A stretch of 64,000 bases of DNA from Phylloscopus collybita (Eukaryota > Chordata > Aves > Passeriformes > Phylloscopidae), in contig JAJNNQ010000026.1 in the NCBI GenBank assembly GCA_027886175.1, positions 20,614,001-20,678,000 of the forward strand, given 5' to 3'. The translations under genes were made by a program, and so were the position numbers. Of this stretch, positions 37,315 to 49,765 are shown piece by piece (positions within the stretch are counted from its first letter, which is position 1; every line of letters begins with the position of its first letter). The notes below the pieces were generated by a model, which searched no databases, was not told where the DNA came from, and saw only the letters and a program-made list of their open reading frames with translations.

Positions 37315-38103
37315 TTGTACTTTATTAGAGAAAACCTCCAGTGCCTGTGCCACAGTGAAGCAATCTCCCTCAGTTTTGCTCCTCTGACCTACTTAGTTGG
37401 GCTTGGGCTGCTATTTTCATGCAAAGTATTTGAAATCAGCCTCATCATTACAGCAAAGAGCATTATCTCTGCTGTTTTCCATCTAGCCCCAAGAATAACT
37501 CTGATGTCAGTGGGAAGCTCTCTCTCTGGCAGACATCTCCTTGCTGCCAGCTTGTCAGATAAAAGGTCAGCTGCCTCTGCCAGCTCCTCGGACAGACCCA
37601 CCGTGTGGGGTCTTCTGCTCACACCCCACTGCCCCAAGCAAAGCTGCCTTGAAGGAAGCCGGCTCCTGCTCTCTGCTAACAAGTTCCCGTTCGGTTGCCT
37701 GTCCTCAATTACACCAGCCAAGTGCAGTCCTCAAAACCACACACTGCAGCAGGGCCATGCCGGTGCCCCCTGGTCCCGCCGTTCCTCCCCCACAGCAAAC
37801 ATCCCATCCTGCCGCCCCAGGAAGGGGGAGAACACCCCATCCCTCATGCCAGGGCTTTCCCAGCAAACGGCCGGCGTGTGGCTTCCACGTCTCTGCTTTT
37901 GCAGGACTGATGTGAAGAGAGGGCAAGAAGCCAAAAAGCTGGGACCTGAAGTGCTGACTGGTAGCCTTTGGGGATGCAGAAGGGAGCAGAGGGTCCTATT
38001 GGCCTCAGCAGTGAGAGCTGGGATATTTTGTCTGTTTCAGGAAATTTCTCCTCCAGCTGCAATACAGCCTAGAGTTCCCTACATGAAATCACTCTTCCAG
38101 TGA
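37315..38103 (+). other. GC-rich interval with the longest open frame; not called a gene
   Basis: This frame has no stop for 262 codons. It has no ATG until 37504 (about 200 codons remain) and no protein domain I recognise. Other frames on both strands in the same interval are also open for 60-124 codons. That points to a stop-poor, CT- and C-rich composition (about 37540-37890) and not to selection on a protein. No convincing splice sites or start context were found. A rapidly evolving or lineage-specific exon cannot be excluded without transcript data. Confidence 0.4.
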
Positions 38104-38639
38104 GGATATAAGAAATTACAGGGTGAACAAGAATAACCCCCCAGGAGTCCAGCCCTGAACACACAGTCCTAGCAAACCTCATTCATATCACTAACCACAA
38201 TGGCCATTTTGCCTGAGGAAAGACAGAGCTAGGACTTCAGAGTTTGGCCCAAATCCTAGACTATATAAATAGATTTCTATGAATCAAAGCTCCATTATGT
38301 AAGACATAAAAATAAAAGAACAAATGAGAGGAAAAATAAGCTGAACTTCAGAGTCTGCAGTGAAGCATCATCTTAAGAGTCTGGGCACTGAGTCAAGACA
38401 CAGATCTTTTTCTTTTCTTTTATTTTTTCCCCAGTTTGCCTGCTTTGCTTTAAAAGTGACTCATCCACTCGCTCCCCCTTTCACCACCACTTCCCATGTT
38501 GTTTCAAGTATGCCTGTACATTTTAAAGCTCTACAGGAACATCCAAATTTCCTGATTATCGACTGCACATCTGCATTTGTATTTCCAAATTAGAGGGGAG
38601 AAAGGGATGTGCCCAAATGAAAAATGCCTTCAAACACTC

Positions 38640-39240
38640 ACCAAGGTTAAAAGAAACGTGGTGCGAGGCATGCTGCAGTTTACAATAAATTGAAATGTGA
38701 CTAAAGACACCATGTGACAGCCTTCTATATTTAGAGGTGGCTTTTGCTTTTACACTCTTTGAGATACCTGTCAGAAAAGCGTCTATGTTTGTGCATCTCA
38801 GCAGAAGAATGAGCCCCTGAAGGTGTAGGAAATCTCAACAATGGCTTTGTATACATCCCAGTTGTCGCTGGGGCATTTGTTTATACACATGGCAGGCTCG
38901 CCTCCCTCCCCACCTCTGGCACATTCCCATCCGCTCTTTGCTTTGACCAGCGAGTATTTTTAGCTGATGTAGAGCAGTGATTTCACCATCGGATCTCCTT
39001 GTCACACCTTTTCCACAAGCCTTTAAAAGAGAAGGCTCCGAGAGAAAAACAAAGTGCCTATCGTAGAGGTGCCGTGGTTATCATTCCAGTAAGAGAGGAG
39101 ATGCATGATCCATTTGCATTTTCCTTAATTTATGTTATTTGCATAGCCAGAGGAGTGAGGAGTCTGTGTTTTGTACAAGGCAAATCCACACTGAACACAG
39201 TTTGGTCTGAAGGGTTTTCTTTTGTTCAGAGAGATTTTAC
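38640..39240. promoter_or_regulatory. Candidate enhancer with two POU octamers and a MEF2 box
   Basis: Two exact octamers ATTTGCAT lie on the same strand at 39112-39119 and 39137-39144, 25 bp apart, flanking CCTTAATTTATG. A MEF2-type box CTATATTTAG matches YTAWWWWTAR at 38725-38734, and several CTTTG-type SOX/TCF cores lie between them. The interval is free of recognised repeats and keeps scattered CpGs. POU factors bind the octamer, and close pairs are common in enhancers. That this block is an enhancer is inference; motifs this short also occur by chance. Confidence 0.35.
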
Positions 39241-39295
39241 TAGTCATATGTGCACCCTTTCAGCAGAAAAAAAAGTTTTAAAAAAAACAAGCCAG

Positions 39296-39325
39296 ATATA
39301 TATGATATATATATAGATATATATG
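39296..39325 (+). repeat. (AT)n-rich simple repeat
   Basis: ATATATATGATATATATATAG-type alternating sequence with single G interruptions. Confidence 0.85.
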
Positions 39326-40659
39326 CTTTTCCAAAAATATCACCCTGAGCTGTTGTTCTTTTGGGAGAGGTAGACTCTCTTTTTCTTCTTTTATTGCAGC
39401 TTTTATCTACTGTTTGGTAAATAAAAGCATTTCTTACGTGCACTTGTATTACATGCATCCCTTTAGGTTTATAAATAGTTACAGAAAATGATACTTTTTT
39501 CACAGTCCCTTTTCTAGTCTGCTTAAAGCCTTGCCTGACTGCTTTTAAAGAGGGCTTAGCGACATTTAGATAACATGGTGATGCATGCATATAAGAACAG
39601 CACTAATAGTCTAGCTGGGATAAGCATTAGAGCATTCCCACTATTCCAGATTTCCATAAATAACATAAATTAACCTCCCAGCTATTTATATGCAGTTCCA
39701 GCTACAATAGCCTTTTATTTCATTCCCTTCTTCTCACCATTTGCTAAATCAATATTCAGCCAACATTCTGGAGATGGCATCCATTTTTTTTGCAACAGGC
39801 TGCACAAGCACAATGGATGTTGCATAAGTTTCATGGGAAACAGTCACCAAAATGTCTCACTGCAGCCCATTGCTGCTCCTTATAGGCCTCTCCACTGGGA
39901 GATTTGCAAAACAAAAGTAAGTCTTGTTTTACAAGAAGCTCCACATATTGTCATTCCCAACCAGGATGACAAAGTCTGCCACTGAATTCATGGCAGCTGT
40001 GAGACTTTACAACAGTGAAAACATTTCTTTGCATAGGCCAGGAAAGGGATAAAATGCTCATCCTCCAGACCTTGCAGAGATTCTTGGTCCACAGCCCAGC
40101 TCTAGACCTATACTCCATGTTTCCAGAGTTTGGACATGGTATTTTGTGTGCTGCCATAGCAACTGATGCTCACATATCTTCTAGCAGATGGCAGTTCCAG
40201 GAAGGAGGCCTGAAAATGTCTTTGTAGCAATAATTGCATCCCTTGGACATTTCAGAATGCCTCTGTCTTCCAGGCTGCTCTTCATGGTGTTTCAGGCATC
40301 ACTCTTTGGCACGTGGCTTCACAAAGTAAGGACGGGGCTAGCTGGGAGCTGCCTAATCAGTATCAAAGTCAGCTGTATGAAAAACAATCAGTAGAAACTT
40401 CTTACAAAGCATAAAACAAGTAGATATATGGAAAAATGTGATAGAGAAGGATCATGAAGTATGCTGTGTAGGGAAGCTGTGTCTTACAATTTCAGCAGGG
40501 TTTTCTAAAAGAGTTCACAAACATGTAGCTGTAGTTCATTTGATTGATAAAGTAGGAACATATTTACAACAAGGTTTCACAATACCCCTTACCGAGGCCT
40601 CATAAAGATGCTAAACTAGGGGGAAAGTTCTCTCATGAATTAAAGTTAAAAGAAACAAA
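39326..40659. other. Unique non-coding DNA
   Basis: No gene or repeat recognised. A 116-codon open frame on the minus strand at 39240-39590 starts inside the AT repeat region and has no known motif. Confidence 0.5.
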
Positions 40660-41715
40660 GAGGAGGAATAAACCAGGAAGTCCTGTGGAGATCTGTTCTG
40701 CTGGTGTCATTAAGCTTGTTCACTAACCACCAAAAAAAAGGCAATGGAGAGTAAGCTAATAAGGTTTATTGATGATACTAAGCCGCCAAAGCTGTAAAAA
40801 TGAGTGATGACTGCAGAATTGCAATCCAGCACTATGATACAAAGCAAAAGAGCAATAAGACGTCAGACAAAATTTGGTGTCTGTGAACACAACATCTATG
40901 CACAGAAGGAAAAGCAACCCTAAATTCACAGATGAGTTTGGAGGTGCCTGTTAAGCCTCAGGAAATCCTTGTTGAGTCTTACAACGCTTTTCTACACACT
41001 CATTAGCTCAGGGTTTAGCAGCACCAAAGGAGCAACTGGTATAGCTGGAACTAGTAGGAAAGGAACAGAACCCAAAATCCTTGTTATTCCTATATTTTGA
41101 AGCATCTATGGAGTTCCAGTTCTTCATCAATCTTGAAAAAAAAAAAAACTGAAAAAACAAAAAAGGATACAATTACAAAGAGGATAAACACACACCACCA
41201 GAGAATTAAAGTATGAAAGAAAATATTCAAGAAGCAAGTAAACAACCTAGGAGTCTTACACCTAGAGAGGTCAGAAGGGAAATGAAAAGTAACCTTGAAT
41301 GACATGGACTAGTTGTATGGAGAATGATGATTCACTCTTTCTATACAGTGGGAAACACACAGCATCACATCTTGAACCTGCAAGGTGGTAGTTTCAAAAC
41401 AAAGGTGGCAATTTTTCACAGCACTAAGGATACACTGAGGAATTAAAAACCATAGGATGCTGTAGCTACCAAAATTTTGCATGGGTTCCAAAAAGCAGAT
41501 GGACAAAGTCATAGAAAAAGACTATCCTGAGCTATTCTGCATAAAGGTGACACCTCCAGCTCAGGAAATTTCTGGGTCAGAGGTAGTCAGAAAATGGGAA
41601 TATACCTGTATCACTAGCACCCCAAAACCATTTTCCTATACACTCTCAGTCAGTGTCAGAGACATGATACTGAGTTAGCTGGGGCTTTGGTCAGGGTGGT
41701 CACAGTCCCCTTATA
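40660..41715 (+). mobile_element. Ancient CR1 LINE (RT through 3' end)
   Basis: This is a strongly decayed CR1 on the plus strand. It begins in the reverse-transcriptase region (GTGGAGATCTGTTCTG at about 40685, the 'PQGSVL' equivalent). The catalytic FADDTK box survives as TTTATTGATGATACTAAG at 40765-40782, read as FIDDTK. The 3' part has GGTTCCAAAAAGCAGATGGACAAA at about 41485 (family 'GGTTCCAAAAAGGATTGGACAAATTCATGG'), ACACCTCCAGCTCAGGAAAT, and an end GATACTGAGTTAGCTGGGGCTTTGGTC. That matches the very characteristic terminus of CR1 lineages shared by birds, crocodilians and turtles ('GATACTGGGCTAGATGGACCTTTGGTC'). The avian octamer tail is absent, as expected for these older families. An A-rich patch at 41132-41165 interrupts it. 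No reading frame survives. Confidence 0.82.
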
Positions 41716-41857
41716 TTGCATCATGAGCTGTAGGAACTGATCTCAGGCTGTACTGAGCATGACCCAGCTTAGTGCTTTTAACTGAAAGCTGGTCTCCATC
41801 AGCTACGTCAGATTTACCATAAATTTATAAGAGCACACACATTTATAAGAGTACAGT

Positions 41858-41881
41858 TATGGTACTATGGTACTATGGTAC
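41858..41881 (+). repeat. (TATGGTAC)3 octamer tandem repeat
   Basis: Three exact copies of TATGGTAC. Just upstream, TTTATAAGAG also appears twice (41824 and 41842), so the spot seems prone to short tandem duplication. Confidence 0.9.
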
Positions 41882-44005
41882 TCCATCCTGCCTCGGCATC
41901 GTGTGCTCTCTTAACTCAAACTAAAAGGAGCAACTCACAAAAAGTATGAAGGGAACCAGAATATTTTGTATTAGGCTTCTTCAAGCCCTCTGGACCTTAT
42001 TCTTTTTCCATGCTTTGTTTTTATCCCTATTTTACCTGAAATGCCACGGAGAAAATGAAGATCTGTTGATCTGATAACCTCCCTCATCCATCAGCTCTTT
42101 TTCAGCAGGAAATTACTGCCATTTGGTCTGAGCTTTTCTCATGGAATCAGGAAGGGCCAGACTCTGAAGACTGGGTTCATCAGAAGTTGTACCTCACTCA
42201 AATACAAGTCACATTGTGATCATTGCCACTGCTTAGAGGATTAAAAATTACAAGGCTAATAAGAATGAGAATTTGCCCCTAATGTACCAAGACCCTCTTT
42301 AAGAGTCCTATTTGGTTCATCTTACTGTGGCTCTGTCCCATTAAAACCTTAAAGAGAACTCATAAATATAAAAATACCCAAGAGCGTGGCAGAGAATCCT
42401 GCCCTGAATAATTGTACTGAAATATTCTAAAAGGAACTTAATTTCCTTCTCGATAGCCTCAGTAATACTTTGAAGAGAGAAGAATGAAAGTGAGGGCATG
42501 CATTACATTCTGTAGATGTACAAAAAGAAACCTTTTCTCAGGGAATACATCAGGGGGATGTGTCTAAAAGGGCATATCTGTGAAAATATGACCTCTGATT
42601 TTGCCAAGGTCAGCAAAACCTACTGTGATTTGCTTTGTAAGTGTCGGTCACACAAGTTAAAGCTGCCTCAAGGCAACTTTAACTTCTCTACCCAAATTCA
42701 ACAAGACACAACATTTTTGAAAGGTTTGCAAAATCCTTCTCTGTACGGAGGAGCAAGATTATCTGGTCCAACATTTGTTTATGATTATTTATGGACCCAA
42801 ACCAAGTTAGTTTTTTACTATAAATTCATATGGACTGACAGATCAAAAGCCATTAAGAGCTGCTAATCTAACATGGAACAGGCTTCTTAATTTGAGTTTC
42901 CTGGCACATGCTGCTCACGGGTGGGTGCTGTTCTTCTCTTAGCCTCAGTGGCAAGAAGACCCTCACATAACACAGGCCTACAGTGCCATTTGTTGAGAAA
43001 ATCTGTTATAATTCTGGGTTACACAATTTGCTGAATATTTCTTGAGTTAAAGTTGAGAAGAAGAGGGGATGGGTCTTGCACTCTGCCTTGAATGGCTTTA
43101 TACGGCTGCTCAGAGGCTCTCACAGCACCTCATAATCACTGTTTTTGGAGACAGAGATGGGCATCTGGGGTCACACCATTACCCAGTCCTTCAAACATTC
43201 CTGGTTCCTAGTGTCAGAAAAATGAGCTTCCAACACGCTCTGCACTTGTGCTCACATTTTCATCAGGATTTCATCATCGTGCTAGGAGTAGGAGGATTTC
43301 CATAGAAGGTTAAGGCATTTTGTGTCCTGCGTGAAACTGGCCAATTCCAGATGTTTCAGGAAAAGGTGCCAAGATCTTATTAAGCAGTTGCAGAGTAGTG
43401 TGATATTCAAAACAGTTTCCAATTTACCTTCACTAGGGAGAGAAAGTAGTTTATCATCTGTGATGTGAGTATTTATCTCCTCAATTTTTCCAGATATCTT
43501 ACACAGACTAAAAATACATATTCTTTTATTGATGCGAATGTCTAAATGCCTAATAGTCCCTTTACTTTCTTCATATCTTGTAGCAAGGAACATGATAGAT
43601 TGCTGAAAAAGTATTTACCTTTTACTAGAAATGGTTATCGTTCAGTTTCACTTCAGTTTTATCTCAGGCATGTTATATGCATTGTTTGTGTGCCATAGGA
43701 TGCTCTGACCCTTTCTATTCACCTCCTGTTTAACAAGAGCAAGCCCTTTTAGTCAACTTTTCATCAAGAAGTCTCCCATCACTTCCGTTGTTTTATCACC
43801 AGATTTCTGTGTCCTCTCTAGAAAGACTGGGCTACGTCTCAATGAGCATGCCTTACATGCCAGATTTATAATGATTTTACAGATGTAAATGGTATCACCT
43901 CAGTCATTTTTAATTGTCTGAAGCACATTGCTTGTTTTCTGATAGCTATGGTATAGCATGCAGTGTCTCAATGTTCTTGTCTGCAAAAATAATCACAAAT
44001 CCTTC

Positions 44006-44039
44006 TGGTTTGGTTGTTGTTGTTTTTGGTTTTTTTTTA
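44006..44039 (-). repeat. GTT/T-rich simple repeat
   Basis: GGTTTGGTTGTTGTTGTTT runs into GGTTTTTTTTTA. This is the plus-strand complement style of the C/A-rich tracts elsewhere in the window. Confidence 0.8.
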
Positions 44040-44954
44040 TTCCAGTTTGGTTAGAACAGTACACTCGGTGACCTGAACACTCAGCCCAGCCTCTCCCTGG
44101 TGATGGGCCACTGAGGAGGTTGGGCTCTGGTGGGGCACCCTGACTGAGCTTCTGTCAGACAGGATCACTGCTGCCAGGAGGTGATATTCCACTTCATCCC
44201 CACACCTCTACATTCCCACCGTGCAGATTCACTTATTCCCACCCTGCAGCACTGGTGTTTCTTGGAACTCTCACTGAGCTGAGCCAGGTCCTGAAATGAG
44301 AGGGAAATGAACATCATGAACAAAGGGCATATTCTGATGGATCAGATAGCTGGGTCAGCTCCACAGCCCAAAAAACAATGCCAAGAAGAGCGTGAGAGTC
44401 CTGGCTGGCAGCAGCAGCAGCAAGAGGAGGAGGAAGGAGAGAGAAGAGGAATGAGATGGCATCTGTCAGCAGCACCAAGCCGACAGAGGACTCCCAGTGA
44501 GAAGATAGGAAGATGTTTGTGATGCATCTGTTTCAAAATGCACATATCTAAAGACAGAAATACTGTTTAAACCACATGACTGCTGAAAGTTAAGGGAATG
44601 CAGAAGAAAAGTTCACCTTTCCATACAGCTGCCAGGCAAGCATTCCAGCAGTGCCAAGCTCCAAAAGTGGTACCCCAGTGTTGCCAGCAGCTATCTCGCT
44701 CTATCATCTCAGCCTTCTTTGCTGCTCTTCACTGCCCTCTCCTGAGTCACAAACCTGTGGCAGGTTGTGTACATACATCTGTGGCTGCAGTGGTTTCCCC
44801 TCCTTTCCAGAGTGACATATTTCAAACTTGCTCTAGATAAGGTGTAGGGAGCTTCTCCTTGTGAGCAATTAGCCACATTGAATTGCCAGCCTACTTCTGC
44901 CCTGCACTTCGCAGCCATCAAATACAACACCCTTGGTCCTGTAACTACTTCCTC

Positions 44955-45015
44955 TATGAACTTTTTGTCAGGGACTTTGTCAAAGGCTTCACGAAAGTGC
45001 AGGTACTCAGGATCA
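44955..45015 (-). mobile_element. Short LINE reverse-transcriptase scrap, probably CR1
   Basis: The minus strand reads YLHFREAFDKVPDKKFIEEV-like sequence, recalling the conserved 'DFSKAFDTVPH' motif of LINE reverse transcriptases. The plus-strand wording TTTGTCAAAGGCTTCACGAAAGT also matches the way this region usually appears in avian CR1. Only about 60 nt are recognisable. The surrounding 114-codon minus-strand frame (44709-45053) shows nothing else of a LINE. Confidence 0.45.
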
Positions 45016-48000
45016 CTGTAGAGCAACTCCAGCCATGCCTCTAAGGAGTCCATGGAGCTGTAGTGCTTTATTTTTGCTTTAAACTTTTGCTTTCTCCCAC
45101 AGGTTTCCTTTATATTCAGGTGCAGAAGTGATGCAAAACTTCATAGGAGGGAAAAGGTGCACAGCAGAAAAAAATGAGATAGGGGCTATGGTTATGCAGG
45201 AATCCTGTGCAACTTGAATTGTAGGAAAGTCATTTTGTTTCCTGCGCTGGAATGTCTCCTGCTGATGGGTGCAACCCTCTCCCAGTGACTGTGAAAATCT
45301 TGATAAGGAAAGTGATGAGACACTTAGCGCAGCTAGAGCTCTAAGACTTGGGTTTGCCCTCCCACGCATTTTGGGTGGGCAGGCAAACCACAGAATGTCA
45401 TCTGTGAAGTCAGAAAGCATTGGGTACATTTAATTACTACATTAGCACTTGCTAACTCTTTGAATGCCAAGAACTGGTTGTGGAGGGTTTGGGGTTGTTG
45501 TTTGCACTTTGGTTTTACCTCAACATAACTACTGGGGTAAGAGCTCACCCATCTGAGAGCTGGAGTCAGCCCATTAATAGGCGCTTACTGCAATAAACAG
45601 GTCAGGAAATAATTGTGGCAAAGCAAAGAGCTGAGTGGCTATGGCTTATTTTTGTACTTCTCATTGTTTCTTATTCTGTATTTTCTCACTCACAAGGTTT
45701 TCTTTTCAGCAGCTTTCTATTTCTAATCGTCTTACTTGTTCTGAAGAAAAATAAAATAGTGTAAATAAAGGATCCTTTCAGTTAAACGAGGTATTTCAGC
45801 CCTTGGGAGTTAGGCACCACAGAAATCCCCTCTGAGAATCTGTGCTGACCATTTTAAGTGTGTTACTTACTGCGCAGCCCATTTATCAGCAACTGATGAC
45901 TGACCACAGCCTCGTCATGCATCCCATGGCCTAGTCATTTCCTTTCCCAGCTATCCGAAGGAGCAGGCCAAATCCACTGGCAACAAGAGCAGCCAGCTGC
46001 TACCACCCCCTTTCCCATGAGTGTACAGCTCTTGCACAGCCAGGGGGTAACACTGCATGGCACTGGAGCAGAGAGGGATCCCAACATCCCAAGGAGACAT
46101 GAAAGATTCTTGTCATCCCAAATTACCTGACTCACCCCAGTACCCAGTTGCTCACCCAGTGAAGCAGCTGCTTCAGATCTTGCTGTACAAGTTCTCTGGG
46201 CAAGCCCTGCTGGCTCCCAAAGCCCCTTTCCCTGGGACACACACTCAGCACCTCCAGGACCTTGGCAGAGCCATACACTACTGGAGGCATTGCACAGCAC
46301 ATCTTTGTCTGACACGATGGTAAACCACATGGCCTAATGACCCAAAAAATTGCACGCTGTTTCTTCAGACAAGAAAGGGAAATTATAGTTGCATTTGGCT
46401 GTTTCCCTGAGAACAAAAACCAAGGCATGAAGCTGTTCTGATGTGATCTTTGTATGCAGGTAGGCAAACACCTGAATCAAAAGGAGGTTTCTGACAGATT
46501 TAGGATCTTTCAGTTACTTTTCCATTCTTGGGATATCTGAAATGAGTCAATCATCAAAAAGTCACTGTTGTTTCATGCTGGGGCATCAGTGACAAAAAAC
46601 ACCCCACCAAGAGCTCCTCTGTTAGTCAGCATTTTCTTCCTGATCCCACAACAGGAACCCAGGTCTGTGTTCAGCAGGGCTCAGATTTGCTTTCCCTGTG
46701 CATATTTTTCTCCTGCTCACCAGGGAAGGTAAGCAGAGGAGAGAGAGAGGTGAGCAGAGAGCCTTCCTGCCACTCCTAGTGTGCTGCAACCCTGCCATCT
46801 ACCCCAGGGCCATGGAAATGTCCTGACACTGGGCGTCTTCTCAAAACACGCTCAGGCTTGCAGGATCTATATTGTCTTGCCTAACTCTGCTCCAAATGTT
46901 GAATCAGAGGCTAAAGGATTGCAGTGCTTGTTGTTCAAAGCAGAATTAAAGTACTTCATGAGTTTGGGGTTTATTGTTGGGTTTGGTTTTTTTTCTTCAC
47001 AGCAGATCTCCCTTTACCAAACCATTTAACTTTGAGGGCATTTTTGCTCTTTTATTTCCCCTTTAACTTCTGCCATGCATACCCTTGTCAAGCAGAAACT
47101 CATGCATTGGGACACCATGGCTTTACATCACAGGGAGTTATTAAGCCTGATGTAAACACACTGTTGTTTTCATTTAGCTTATAAGTCAGATACTAAGCAG
47201 GTTTTGATCAGTATGAATACATCTTCTCACTGAACCTGGGGTAGATTTTTGTACATGGATATCCTTTACAGGTCTTCACTCAGGCTTGTCCACAAACAGC
47301 AAGGTAAATGGGTATAACCACATCCTAAACCAGTCCAGACGATTTGTGATGATGCAATTGAACTCATGGAGGTTTGGGTGTGCAGAAACTCCTTAATTGC
47401 TATTTCTGCAGAGTTGAGATCCACATTCATACATATCCTTTTCTAGAGAGACTGAAGGTGGTTGCCCCAGAGAGCACTTTGTGGACACTGATGTCTGCCC
47501 ACATAACTTCTAATCTCATGTTTTACTGAGCCCAGCTGGCTTGCCAGCTCTTACGAGCTCTGAGCCACAAGAACATAGAAACAAAGATCAACAGGACCAA
47601 GGGCTGTAGTCTCTGACCAAGGAGAGCGTGCCTCAGGGTAGGGAAAGTGTGCAAAGGTGAGGGTGCATCAGCAGCTGTGGACAAGTTCACCCACCACATG
47701 GTGCAGTCAGCTGGGCTAACCGTGTCACTTCCGCAGCCCTGTGGCGCCTGACTCACCCACCCCACATCCATACATTATCATCCAGGACATCATCACAGTA
47801 GGAGCTCTTTTCTACACAGTGTCACAGACTAAAAAGAGAAGACAAAGAGGAACATAAAAATACAGAAAGTCCATGCTTTTTCAACACTGACCTCATAAAA
47901 AAAAAGTCAAAAAAACTCCTATCCCAAATAGCAGTGAAACTCTTTGATGACTTTCTGTTCCACACCAGTTCTCAAGCATTGTCAGACTGGAAAATGGCTT

Positions 48001-49749
48001 GGTCTTAACCTGGCCCAACCATCTGTGACAATATCTGGGAGTGCCAACTATCTGCAGTGAGGCCACTGGCCCACAGAGACACCAAACATACACCAACCCT
48101 TTGGAGTAAGAGGGTCTAAACCTCAGTGTGTGAGAGCTGACACCAACAACAAGGTGTGCTCACTCCAGGCGATTGGAGTGCTGTTACCTGGGGCTCCAGA
48201 TGCCGTACGTGTCACCTGAGGTTGTTAAGAGAAAAGGGCAGACAAAAAAAAAAAAACCTCAACAAACACACAGCAGATGTTTTTCCTTGCAAATGACACT
48301 GGAGTGATCAGGAAAATAGAGTGTCTGATCATTATCTAATATTTTCTCACATTTTATTTTCACTTATATCATCCTTTGAGGGTATCTAGCTCATAGAAGG
48401 ACTTTGGTTAAATCATTCCATGAATGGGAATAATCAAGCTTGTTATTTTTTTCCTAGAACTTTTCCCTGCTTACTAGAAACTAGTTCCAGGACAGCATTG
48501 CTGTGTATTCCTTTTACATTTAACCTTCCTGTCACTCTAGTTTTACCACTGTGGGCCTGAAATTCGTTCACGTGGAAGCCAGCTGCAGACTGGTGGTTGT
48601 GTAATGTCCCTTTATTTTATTATTTAATCTTCTTTTCATTTTGCTCATGTACAATATCTATGGCAGCATACATTCAGCACGTTTATGAAAGATCAGCTCA
48701 CTCTCTCTTCTTCCCAAGAAGAGAAAGAGAAGGAAAAGGAGAGATTTCATCTCAATCCCCTGGTATCAGGCTCTGAGTGTTATTCACTGTGCTAATAACT
48801 CTATCAGCATGTTTATAAGCTGATATGCTTTTAATTGTTTCACTCTCTCATACACATGAAGTAAACACACTCTAATGGGTTCTGTACCTTTCATCCTTTA
48901 TTTTATTGTTAATGGTATCTCCAGTAATATAAAATGACGGATGAGTGCAGTCTGAGAAAAGCAGAAAAATCAATACATGTCCAGACTCCACATAAGAGAG
49001 GCGAGGAGCTGGGGCTGCCAGGCACTGCAATCCCTCTTGGGCCAGATGACAAGAACAAGGCAGTGGAAAGGCATACCAGCAAAACACCTCCTGTGGAAAC
49101 AAGCAGTGCCCTGGGCATCCTGCACACTCTGCCCCCCATTCTACCTCCTGGTTGTAAAGAAGGGGTGTCCAGACACACCTGATGTACAGACACACGTGCA
49201 GCGTGGCTGTGAGCACAGCACTCTTGCCACACCTGGGGTCACCCACAATTCAGGAAACACACATGGGTGGAGTTACCCAGTGCAAACTGACTGAATTGTC
49301 TTCATCCCAGGCTCTCCCTGCGGTGAGATCCAAGGGGTCTTGAGGAATGAGACAAGCAATGGTAAGCCTTTTCCTTGAACTTAGAAACAGATGTGTCCAT
49401 GTGGGCAGGGGGCATGCCCAGACTCAGGTGTGGGCAGACTCAGGTGTGCTTGAAAAACTGTGCTTCAAAACGTGTGATGGTATTAGAAGATGTCAAGCAG
49501 AACAGTGAAGCAGCTTTCTATAGCTTGTGAGGAGCACCTGACAGTCCTCTGCACGGCTAGAGGAGAGTGTCACACACATTCCACAGGAATATAACATCCC
49601 TGCGTCACATTCAGCCATCAGCCAGCGACCGTGTTAATAATGCACAGGGGCAGCCACTTGCCATTTCCAATTCTCTAGAATCTCTGTTTCCTCTGCAGGA
49701 AAATACCAGTTTGATCTCTGGTCATCCTGTTTAAAAAATCAGGATTTTT
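45016..49749. other. Unique non-coding DNA
   Basis: No gene recognised. GC-richer patches near 45950-46280 and 49000-49200 have overlapping open frames of 100-131 codons with no known motif. A 13-nt A run lies at about 48244-48256, a purine-rich patch at 48716-48745, and a short tandem CAGACTCAGGTGTG repeat near 49420-49447. Confidence 0.5.
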
Positions 49750-49765
49750 TATATATATATATATA
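49750..49765 (+). repeat. (TA)8 microsatellite
   Basis: A perfect alternating TA run between T-rich flanks. Confidence 0.9.

Larger units (their letters stand above)
41716..44954. other. Unique non-coding DNA
   Basis: No gene recognised. The stretch contains the TATGGTAC tandem repeat (41858-41881), a GTT/T-rich patch (44006-44039) and a (CAG)4 plus purine-rich patch at 44409-44450. A minus-strand open frame at 43282-43593 resembles nothing known. Confidence 0.5.

Noticed and set aside
37761..37775. CTCF-like sequence GGTGCCCCCTGGTCC
   Set aside because: It is a partial match only, in C-rich DNA where this is expected by chance.
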